Below the pieces are notes generated by a model. It did no database searches. It had not been told where the DNA came from and worked only from the letters and a program-made list of their open reading frames with translations. A stretch of 15,309 nt of DNA from assembly GCF_020741395.1 (NCBI RefSeq), contig NZ_DYZA01000020.1, positions 1-15,309 of the forward strand. Direction: 5' to 3'. The translations under genes and the position numbers were made by a program. Source of the stretch: Mailhella massiliensis. GTDB lineage: Bacteria; Desulfobacterota; Desulfovibrionia; Desulfovibrionales; Desulfovibrionaceae. Positions 6,215 through 12,884 of this stretch are shown piece after piece; within the stretch, counting starts at the first letter, position 1, and each line of letters opens with the position of its first letter.

Positions 6215-7563
6215 AGATCCTGCTCCGGGGAGGCACGGCCGTCACCATGGACGGGGAGCGTCGCGTGCTGTGCGCCGACATTTTGGTGGAAGACGACCAC
6301 ATCGTCTCCATTACTCCGCATGAGGAGACATTCCGCCCTGAAGAGGGCGTGGAAGTGGTGGACGTGCGAGGCAAGGTGGTGATCCCGGGCCTTGTGCAGG
6401 CGCACATGCATGTGACGCAGGCCCTGTTCCGGGGGCTTTGCGATGATTTTTCCCTTATGAACTGGCTGCAAAGGCGCACCTGGCCTCTGGAGGCCGCGCA
6501 CACGGCAAAGAGCAACGCCGCTTCTGCGCGCCTTGCAGCCATGGAGCTTATCCGAAGCGGAACGACTTCGCTCATCGATATGGGTACCACCCTGCATGAG
6601 GATGCGGTTTTTGAAGTCATGGCCGAAACGGGCCTGCGCGGGCTTTTCGGCAAATGTATGATGGACAGGGGGGAGGGGCTTCCCGCTCTCATGAAGGAGG
6701 ATACGGCCGCCTGTCTGAAAGAAACGGAGCGCCTCGTTCGTCGCTGGCACATGGCGGAAAGGGGCCGCCTGCGCTATGCCGTGGCCCCTCGTTTCGTCCC
6801 CTCCTGCTCGGAAAAACTCCTTGCCTCAGCGCGCGATATGGCCAGACAGAACGGCCTTCGCCTGCACACCCATGCCTCGGAGAATCTCGGGGAAATCGCG
6901 TTGGTGGAGAAGCTCTGCCGCGAGCGCAACGTCCGGTACCTCGACCGCATCGGCTACACGGGAGAGGATGTGATTCTCGCACACTGCATCTGGCTGGACG
7001 AGGAGGAAAAGAACATTCTTGCCGGAACGGGTACCCATGTGGCGCACTGCCCCTCCTCCAACCTCAAGCTCGCTTCGGGCATCGCGCCCGTGACGGAGCT
7101 TGCCGCACTCGGCGCGAACGTGGGTATAGGGCTCGACGGCGCGCACAACCACATGGATGCGCTGGAGGAAGTGCGCCGGGCCTCCCTCCTCCAGAAGGCG
7201 CTCACCCATGACCCGAAGGCCCTGCCCGCCATGCAGGCGCTGGAAATAGCCACGCTGGGAGGTGCGGCGGCCCTGGGGCAGGAGAATGAGCTCGGCAGTC
7301 TGGAGCCGGGCAAAAAGGCAGACCTCGTGGTGCTCGACATGGACATGCCCCATTCTCTGCCCTCCGGCGGGCGCGACGTGGTACAGAGGGTGGTGTATCA
7401 GGCCACGCATGAAAACGTGCTGCACACCATGGCGGACGGGAAATTCCTCTACCGCGACCGCGCCTTCCTTACTCTTGACGCGGCAAGCACGCTGAGGGAG
7501 GCGGAAGAGGAGTGCTCCGCCCTCATGCGCCGCGCCGGTCTGCGCCCGCTTTTATGCCCATAG
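6211..7563 (+). CDS. Metal-dependent amidohydrolase/deaminase of the MTA/SAH deaminase-TrzN-like group
   Basis: This 450-residue enzyme belongs to the amidohydrolase superfamily, in the subgroup of methylthioadenosine/S-adenosylhomocysteine/5'-deoxyadenosine deaminases and triazine hydrolases. Metal-site residues can be read off: His65 and His67 (QAHMHVT), His219, His221 and Glu224 (LHTHASE), His258 (LAHC) and Asp309 (GLDG). The family segment HCPSSNLKLASG is at 279-290. After the aspartate it reads GAHNHMD, whereas MTA/SAH deaminases usually have an Ala-Ser-Asn-rich run, so the substrate may differ. The reading frame stays open far upstream inside lgt. I chose the ATG at 6211 because it gives the usual family N terminus (KILLRGGT), overlaps the lgt stop as ATGA, and has AGGGGGA at 6197-6203. 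A nucleoside or purine-like substrate is most likely, for example SAM by-product salvage. Confidence 0.85.
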   Translation: MKILLRGGTAVTMDGERRVLCADILVEDDHIVSITPHEETFRPEEGVEVVDVRGKVVIPGLVQAHMHVTQALFRGLCDDFSLMNWLQRRTWPLEAAHTAKSNAASARLAAMELIRSGTTSLIDMGTTLHEDAVFEVMAETGLRGLFGKCMMDRGEGLPALMKEDTAACLKETERLVRRWHMAERGRLRYAVAPRFVPSCSEKLLASARDMARQNGLRLHTHASENLGEIALVEKLCRERNVRYLDRIGYTGEDVILAHCIWLDEEEKNILAGTGTHVAHCPSSNLKLASGIAPVTELAALGANVGIGLDGAHNHMDALEEVRRASLLQKALTHDPKALPAMQALEIATLGGAAALGQENELGSLEPGKKADLVVLDMDMPHSLPSGGRDVVQRVVYQATHENVLHTMADGKFLYRDRAFLTLDAASTLREAEEECSALMRRAGLRPLLCP

Positions 7564-7815
7564 GGCCCGCCGCTGCCGGAGGAGCGCCTTCCTCTGCGTG
7601 AGAAGATTCTTCCGGCCCGGCTCCTACTCCTCCCCGCTGCCGAAGAACGGTACTTTTCCGTACTTTGGCCGTGACGTGCCGAAGGCCCGGTCAGGGTGGC
7701 GGAACCTTGTCTCCCGCATTTCGAAAGACGTGCTTTTTTGCGCAGGGGAGAGGATGCAGTTGCGCTTTTGTATGCCGCGGGTTGGAAAAGTAGGAGATTT
7801 TTCTTGCATCTTTTT

Positions 7816-7829
7816 CAGAAATCTTTCTG
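7816..7829. promoter_or_regulatory. Inverted repeat upstream of hdrC, possible operator
   Basis: CAGAAA and TTTCTG flank a two-base centre and form a perfect 14-base palindrome, 132 bases before the hdrC start, in the A/T-rich part of the leader region. It has the size of a dimeric regulator site. It matches no binding motif I can name, and a chance occurrence is possible. Confidence 0.25.
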
Positions 7830-7948
7830 GACTTGCCCTCAGAAGTGTGTTCTACTCCACATTGTCCTTTTTTGTCAGACATTGAAAGGCTTTCTCCTCG
7901 CCATGCAGGAAATCTCTATGATTCCCTATGGTTGTGAAAAAGTCTTCA

Positions 7949-7955
7949 AGGGGAG
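7949..7955 (+). promoter_or_regulatory. Ribosome binding site that fixes the hdrC start
   Basis: AGGGGAG lies five bases before the ATG at 7961. A second in-frame ATG exists 33 bases upstream (7928), but it has no comparable purine-rich site, and the extra residues it would add are not expected in HdrC. I therefore place the start at 7961. Confidence 0.7.
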
Positions 7956-7960
7956 TCTCT

Positions 7961-8518
7961 ATGAACATTACAAGGCTTGATAAAGCCAGGGACCTGAAGT
8001 TCAAGCATCAGGTCGAAGAAGAGAGCGGTCAGAACCTGTCGGCCTGCTATCAATGCGGCAAGTGCACGGCAGGCTGCCCGGGCGCCCAGTTCTATGACCG
8101 GCAGGTCAGTCAGATCATGCGCGCCGTGCAGATGGGCCTCAAGGAAGAAGCCCTTAAAAACCGTTCGCTGTGGCTGTGTCTGTCGTGTTCGACCTGCAGC
8201 GCCCGCTGCCCCAACAATATCGACGTCGCCGCGGTGATGGAAACGCTCCGCATGATGGCTCGTCGAGAGGGGTGGGTGCAGGATCGGCCCATTGAATCCT
8301 TCTGGAAGGCGTTTCTGGATACCGTGCACGCTACGGGTCGTTCGTATGAGCTTGGCGTCATGGCCGACTACATGGGGCGCACGCTGCGGGGCTGGGGCAA
8401 CCTTGAGATAGCCCCCACTGCGCTCATGAAGAAGAAAATGCCCTTCATTCCCTCCGTCATTCACGGGCGCGAGGAAGTGGCACGCATCTTCAAGCGTTAC
8501 GCGGAAAAGAGGAGCTGA
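7961..8518 (+). CDS. hdrC: HdrC, iron-sulfur subunit of heterodisulfide reductase-like complex
   Basis: This 185-residue soluble protein has two classical 4Fe-4S motifs: C29-C32-C35-C39 (CYQCGKCTAGCP) and C73-C76-C79-C83 (CLSCSTCSARCP). This is the normal HdrC layout and length, with a helical C terminus. In methanogens HdrC carries electrons from HdrA to the catalytic HdrB; here it should do the same in an HdrABC-Flx complex. It opens the operon, and hdrB starts three bases after its stop. In D. vulgaris the equivalent cluster is described next to an alcohol dehydrogenase gene; none is present directly upstream here. Confidence 0.93.
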   Translation: MNITRLDKARDLKFKHQVEEESGQNLSACYQCGKCTAGCPGAQFYDRQVSQIMRAVQMGLKEEALKNRSLWLCLSCSTCSARCPNNIDVAAVMETLRMMARREGWVQDRPIESFWKAFLDTVHATGRSYELGVMADYMGRTLRGWGNLEIAPTALMKKKMPFIPSVIHGREEVARIFKRYAEKRS

Positions 8519-8521
8519 CCC

Positions 8522-9472
8522 ATGAAATACGCCTATTATCCCGGCTGTTCGGGCCACGGCACCTCTGTGGAGTATGAAGTGTCCACCCGTGCGGTGTGCA
8601 ATGCGCTGAATATGGACCTTGTGGAGATTGAGGACTGGAACTGCTGCGGTTCCACTCCCGCCCACTCCATAAGTCATGAACTTTCCGGCGCGCTTGCCGC
8701 ACGCAACCTCACTCAGGCTGCAAAAACCGGCGCGGACTGCGTGATTTCCCCGTGCCCGAGCTGCTCTTCCAACCTGAAAATGGCCCGCTACCGCATGCAG
8801 AAGCCCGACTTCAAGGCCAGAGTGGACGAACTGCTCGATGAACCCACTCCGGCCAATGCCGAGGGCGGGGCTGACCTCATGGAAACTTACTCCGTGCTTC
8901 AGGCCATTGTGGAGCATGTGGGGATTGAAAACGTGGCTTCCCGTGTGACCTATCCGCTGGAAGGACTGAAGGTGGTTACCTATTACGGCTGCCTTCTGAG
9001 CCGTCCGGCTCAGGTGGCGCAGTTCGACGACCCGGAAAACCCCGTGTCTCTCGACAACATTATGAGAGCTCTCGGAGCCGAGGTTCTGCCCTTCGCCCTG
9101 AAGACGGAGTGCTGCGGCGCGGCCATGGGTATCCCGGATGTGAGGGTTCCCGGTTCTTTGAGCGGCCGCATCCTTGATACCGCCAAAGCCGTGGGCGCGG
9201 AAGCCGTCATTACCGCCTGCCCTCTGTGCCATATGAATCTCGACCTGCGCCAGCGTCAGGCCGCCAGGATTTCGAAGAAGAGCTTTTTCGGACTGCCGGT
9301 GTTCTACTACACCCAGATGATCGCGCTCGCCTTCGGCCTGCCCAAGGACGCCATGCGTCTGGACAAGCTGGCCGTCAATCCCTATCCCCTTCTGGACAAG
9401 ATCGCCGAACGCCGCAAGGCGCGCGTTGCCGCCGAACTTGAATCCATGAAGGCCGCAGGAGCCGCATCATGA
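8522..9472 (+). CDS. hdrB: HdrB, catalytic disulfide-reducing subunit
   Basis: This 316-residue protein has two complete five-cysteine CCG domains: C9, C41-C42, C78/C81, and C157, C197-C198, C233/C236. In methanogen HdrB these bind a pair of noncubane 4Fe-4S clusters that cleave the heterodisulfide CoM-S-S-CoB. Sulfate reducers lack those coenzymes, so the substrate must differ; the DsrC disulfide or trisulfide is the usual proposal. All cluster cysteines are present, so it should be catalytically competent. The C terminus (about 290-316) is a charged helix rich in Ala, Glu and Lys. AGAGGAG at 8508-8514 supports the start, and the stop overlaps hdrA as ATGA. Confidence 0.94.
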   Translation: MKYAYYPGCSGHGTSVEYEVSTRAVCNALNMDLVEIEDWNCCGSTPAHSISHELSGALAARNLTQAAKTGADCVISPCPSCSSNLKMARYRMQKPDFKARVDELLDEPTPANAEGGADLMETYSVLQAIVEHVGIENVASRVTYPLEGLKVVTYYGCLLSRPAQVAQFDDPENPVSLDNIMRALGAEVLPFALKTECCGAAMGIPDVRVPGSLSGRILDTAKAVGAEAVITACPLCHMNLDLRQRQAARISKKSFFGLPVFYYTQMIALAFGLPKDAMRLDKLAVNPYPLLDKIAERRKARVAAELESMKAAGAAS

Positions 9473-11442
9473 AAATCGGCGTATTCGTCTGTCACTGCGG
9501 CAGCAACATCGAAGCGACGGTGGACACCGCCACGGTTGCCAAGATCGCGCTGACCTACCCCGATGTCGTGTTCTCCGAGGACACCATGTACACCTGCTCG
9601 GAACCCGGGCAGGAAAACATCGTCCAGGCTATCAAGAAGCACGGTCTCGACGGCGTGGTGGTGGCTTCCTGCTCCCCGCGCATGCATGAGCCCACGTTCC
9701 GCCGCACGGTGGAGCGCGCAGGTCTCAACCGCTACATGTTTGAAATGGCCAATATCCGCGAGCATGTTTCGTGGATCGGCCGCGACCGCGAAGCCAATAC
9801 CAACAAGGCCGCCGAACTGGTGCGCCTTGCCGTGGAAAAGCTGCGCCGCAACACCCCCCTCTACGCCAAGCAGTTCGACGTGACCAAGCGAGTGCTGGTC
9901 ATAGGCGGCGGCGTGGCGGGCATTCAGGCTGCTCTGGACGCAGCCGAGTCCGGCATAGGCGTAGTCATGGTGGAGCGTGAGAGCACCATCGGCGGCAAAA
10001 TGGCCAAGCTCGACAAGACCTTCCCCACCATCGACTGCTCAAGCTGCGTGCTCGCGCCCAAGATGGTGGACGTGGCCCAGAATCCCAACATCACGCTGTA
10101 CGCTCATTCCGAGGTGGAAAGCATTTCCGGCTTTGTGGGCAACTTCACCGTAAAGATCAGAAAACGCGCCACCTATGTGGACTGGAGCAAGTGCACAGGC
10201 TGCGGCACCTGCACCGAGAAATGCCCTACGAAGAATGTGCCCGATGCTTTCAATGAAGGCATCAGCAACTGCCGTGCCATAAATATTCCCTTCCCCCAGG
10301 CCATTCCCAAGAAGGCCACCATCAATCCCGATTACTGCCGCAAGATCAAGGAAGGCAAGTGCGGGGTTTGCGCCAAGGTCTGCCCCACGGGCGCCATTGT
10401 GTACGACATGGTGGATGAGATCGTGGAAGAAAAGGTGGGCGCAATCATCGCGGCCACCGGCTATGACCTGGTGGACTGGACCATCTACAAGGAATACGGC
10501 GGCGGAGCCTATCCCGACGTCATCACCAGCCTCCAGTACGAACGCATGATGTCCGCTTCCGGCCCCACGGGCGGCCATATCCATCGCCCGTCCGACGGCA
10601 TGGAACCCAAGAACATCGTGTTCATCCAGTGCGTGGCCTCCCGCGACTGCTCCATAGGCCGCCCCTACTGCTCGGGCTTCTGCTGCATGTACACGGCCAA
10701 GCAGGCCATTATGACCAAGGATCATCTTCCCGACGCGGAAGCGTTCGTATTCTATATGGACATACGCGCGCCCGGCAAAATGTATGACGAGTTCACCCGC
10801 CGCGCCCAGGAAGAGTACGGCGTGCAGTACATACGCGGCCGCGTTTCGGCCATTCAGCCCACGGTGCGGGAGGACGGCAAGGTGGGCTACATCGTGCGCG
10901 GTGCCGACACGCTGCTCGGCGAATCCGTGGAGGTCGATGCCGACATGGTGGTGCTCGCCGTGGGCGTGGAAGGTTCCAAGGGCGCAGGGCATCTGGCGGA
11001 AAAGCTCCGCATTTCCTACGACCATTTCGGCTTCTTCATGGAAAGCCATGTGAAGCTGCGCCCTGTGGAAACCAATACCGCAGGCGTGTATCTGGCCGGC
11101 GTGTGCCAGGGCCCCAAGGATATTCCCGCCTCCGTGGCGCAGGGCAGCGCCGCTGCGGCCAAGGTCATGGCTCTTTTCTCTAAGCCCAAGCTGGAGAACG
11201 ATCCGCAGGTGTCCGTGGTGGATATCAAGCGCTGCGTGGCCTGCGGCAAGTGCATCAAGGTCTGCCCCTATCAGGCCATTGAAGAAGTGGAGATCCGCGG
11301 CCAGAAGAAGGCCCATGTGATCGAGACGGTCTGCCAGGGCTGCGGCGTCTGCACGGCCACCTGCCCGCAGGGCGCCATTCAGGTCGCCCATTTCACTGAC
11401 AATCAGCTTCTCGCGGAGGTGAATGCCCTATGTCTGTCTTAG
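9469..11442 (+). CDS. hdrA: HdrA, FAD- and iron-sulfur-containing electron-bifurcating subunit
   Basis: This 657-residue protein has the full domain order of HdrA. The N-terminal domain has CHCG at 8-11 and cysteines C43 and C68. The FAD-binding Rossmann motif is GGGVAG (145-150 region), with GGKMAKLD and DCSSC nearby. Two inserted cluster motifs follow, C242-C245-C248-C252 and C290-X7-C298-C301-C305, then the HdrA-type QCVASRD and YCSGFCCMYTAKQA segments (387-413). A ferredoxin end carries C589-C592-C595-C599 and C622-C625-C628-C632. In methanogen HdrABC-MvhADG this FAD splits electron pairs between the disulfide and ferredoxin. Here the donor would be the FlxABCD module using NADH. Coupling is tight: ATGA overlap with hdrB and 13 bases of overlap with the next gene. 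Confidence 0.95.
   Translation: MKIGVFVCHCGSNIEATVDTATVAKIALTYPDVVFSEDTMYTCSEPGQENIVQAIKKHGLDGVVVASCSPRMHEPTFRRTVERAGLNRYMFEMANIREHVSWIGRDREANTNKAAELVRLAVEKLRRNTPLYAKQFDVTKRVLVIGGGVAGIQAALDAAESGIGVVMVERESTIGGKMAKLDKTFPTIDCSSCVLAPKMVDVAQNPNITLYAHSEVESISGFVGNFTVKIRKRATYVDWSKCTGCGTCTEKCPTKNVPDAFNEGISNCRAINIPFPQAIPKKATINPDYCRKIKEGKCGVCAKVCPTGAIVYDMVDEIVEEKVGAIIAATGYDLVDWTIYKEYGGGAYPDVITSLQYERMMSASGPTGGHIHRPSDGMEPKNIVFIQCVASRDCSIGRPYCSGFCCMYTAKQAIMTKDHLPDAEAFVFYMDIRAPGKMYDEFTRRAQEEYGVQYIRGRVSAIQPTVREDGKVGYIVRGADTLLGESVEVDADMVVLAVGVEGSKGAGHLAEKLRISYDHFGFFMESHVKLRPVETNTAGVYLAGVCQGPKDIPASVAQGSAAAAKVMALFSKPKLENDPQVSVVDIKRCVACGKCIKVCPYQAIEEVEIRGQKKAHVIETVCQGCGVCTATCPQGAIQVAHFTDNQLLAEVNALCLS
11415..11422 (+). 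promoter_or_regulatory. Very strong ribosome binding site for the flxD-flxC fusion gene
   Basis: GGAGGTGA, a full-length match to the 16S rRNA anti-Shine-Dalgarno region, lies seven bases before the ATG at 11430, inside the last codons of hdrA. It fixes the start of the next gene and suggests independent, strong initiation. Confidence 0.75.
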
Positions 11443-12884
11443 CCGGCAAGGAGCTCCGTATCGTAGGTTTTCTGTGCAACTGGTGCTCTTACGGCGGCGC
11501 CGACACGGCAGGCACCGCCCGCGCCGTCCAGCCTACCGACCTTCGCATCATCCGCGTCCCCTGCTCGGGCCGTGTGAATCCCCTCTTCGTGCTGAAGGCC
11601 CTCATCAACGGGGCTGACGGCGTGCTGGTGTCGGGCTGCCATCCGCGCGACTGCCATTATTCCGCAGGCAACTACTATGCCCGCCGCCGTCTGGAGCTGC
11701 TCAAGCAGTTCCTGCCCGTCATAGGCATCAACCCCGACCGCTTCGAGTACACCTGGGTTTCCGCTTCCGAAGGCCAGCGCTGGAAGGACGTGGTGACCAA
11801 CTTCACGAACCGCATCCACGCCCTCGGCCCGGCTCCCCGCTGGGAGGACGTGCCCGCCCGTTATGACCGCCCTGAAGAACTCATTGAAGCGATCCGGCCT
11901 CTGGGCTGCGGCGACCATCCCTCCCTGCCCGAACTCAAGCAGGCCATTAAAGACGCTCTGGCGGAAGGCCTGGAAGGCGTGCTCGGCTGGAAGCAGGGCT
12001 TTGACGCCGTCCATGCGGAGCCGGTGTTCATGACCACACCCGAAGAAGTGGATTCCCTTATCTGGGGCCCCTTCAACGTGCACAACCTCGCCGTGTATCT
12101 GCCCCAGTACAAGGGCCGCAAGATAGGCGTGGTGGTCAAGGGCTGCGACAGCAAGGGCGTGGTGGAACTTCTGGCCGAAGAGCTCATTTCCCGCGAAGAT
12201 GTGAAGATCTTCGGCATGGGCTGCAACGGCACGGTAAACGTGTCCCGCATCCTTGCAAAGCTTCCCGAAGGCGCGAAGGTGGAATCCTTCACGGGCAAGG
12301 GCAGCAAGCTCATCGTCACCGCCGCCGGCAAGGAATACGAAATGACCATGGCGGAAGTGGCGCAGGATAAGTGCCGCCTCTGCACCAAACCCAACGCTGT
12401 AGTCTCGGACGTATTTGTGGGCAAGCCCACCGTGGAGCCCGAGGAACCTGCCGACGGGCGTCTTCCCGGTCTGCGCTTCCTTGACTCTCTGAGCCTTGAG
12501 GAACGCATGGGGTACTGGAAGGGACAGATGGAACGCTGCATCGCCTGCCACGCCTGCCGGGGCGCCTGCCCCATGTGCGTGTGCCGCGACCACTGCGTGT
12601 CCGATTCGCGCGATCCCGCGTGGCTCACGCAGGAAGACACCGTGCAGCAGAAGCTGTTCTTCCAGCTCATCCACGCCCAGCATCTTGCCGGGCGCTGCAC
12701 CGGCTGCACGGAATGTGAGCGCGCCTGCCCCATGGATATCCCCGTGTTCGCGCTCAAGCAGCAGTTTGGCCGCATGATTAAGAAGATCTTCAGCTACGGC
12801 GCGGGCCTTGATGTGAACGCCACGCCTCCGCTGCTCACCTATCAGGTGGAAGAACCGACTATCAAGGAGCGTGATCTGGCATGA
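11430..12884 (+). CDS. flxDC: FlxD-FlxC fusion: MvhD-like 2Fe-2S domain joined to a multi-cluster iron-sulfur protein
   Basis: This 484-residue protein has two parts. Residues 1 to about 140 are an MvhD/FlxD domain: LCNWC (C16/C19), VPCSGR (C45) and GCHPRDC (C70/C75) are the cysteines expected to hold its 2Fe-2S cluster, which hands electrons to HdrA. Residues about 155-484 look like a separate Flx iron-sulfur subunit: GC pairs at C239 and C265, CRLC (C315/C318), then C370-C373-C376-C380 followed by C383, C385 and C389, and C423-C426-C429-C433. In D. vulgaris the FlxD and FlxC functions are described as separate proteins, so I read this as a fusion; calling the second half FlxC rather than FlxB follows gene order. 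The reading frame is continuous with no sign of frameshift. It overlaps hdrA by 13 bases and flxB by four. Confidence 0.82.
   Translation: MSVLAGKELRIVGFLCNWCSYGGADTAGTARAVQPTDLRIIRVPCSGRVNPLFVLKALINGADGVLVSGCHPRDCHYSAGNYYARRRLELLKQFLPVIGINPDRFEYTWVSASEGQRWKDVVTNFTNRIHALGPAPRWEDVPARYDRPEELIEAIRPLGCGDHPSLPELKQAIKDALAEGLEGVLGWKQGFDAVHAEPVFMTTPEEVDSLIWGPFNVHNLAVYLPQYKGRKIGVVVKGCDSKGVVELLAEELISREDVKIFGMGCNGTVNVSRILAKLPEGAKVESFTGKGSKLIVTAAGKEYEMTMAEVAQDKCRLCTKPNAVVSDVFVGKPTVEPEEPADGRLPGLRFLDSLSLEERMGYWKGQMERCIACHACRGACPMCVCRDHCVSDSRDPAWLTQEDTVQQKLFFQLIHAQHLAGRCTGCTECERACPMDIPVFALKQQFGRMIKKIFSYGAGLDVNATPPLLTYQVEEPTIKERDLA

Larger units (their letters stand above)
7564..7960. other. 397-base non-coding region upstream of the hdr-flx operon
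   Basis: This is the longest gene-free stretch in the window and must end the lgt-amidohydrolase transcript and start the hdr-flx one. I see no strong GC hairpin followed by a T run, so termination may be Rho-dependent. No good -35/-10 pair or sigma-54 (-24/-12) site is evident. Visible structure is a perfect inverted repeat CAGAAA-TC-TTTCTG at 7816-7829, a direct repeat TTGCGC at 7738-7743 and 7760-7765, a doubled GTACTTT around 7649-7667, and a distinctly more A/T-rich second half. A 95-codon frame here shows no family features and is not annotated. Confidence 0.5.

Noticed and set aside
7666..7680. Sigma-54-like site (TGGCCG...TGCC) before hdrC
   Set aside because: The spacing between the GG and GC elements is nine, not ten, and the TTGC core of the -12 element is missing.
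7598..7885. Possible 95-codon gene in the gap before hdrC
   Set aside because: It has no ribosome binding site of note, no recognisable domain and an erratic composition, and it lies across the region where a terminator, leader and promoter are expected.
7928..7960. Upstream alternative start for HdrC
   Set aside because: No good ribosome binding site precedes it, whereas AGGGGAG lies at the right distance from the ATG at 7961.
7946..9232. Long minus-strand open frame opposite hdrC and hdrB
   Set aside because: It has no family features, and the plus strand holds complete HdrC and HdrB cysteine motifs. Similar antisense frames opposite hdrA (10039-11391), flxDC (11439-12932) and flxB/flxA (13730-14902) are rejected for the same reason.
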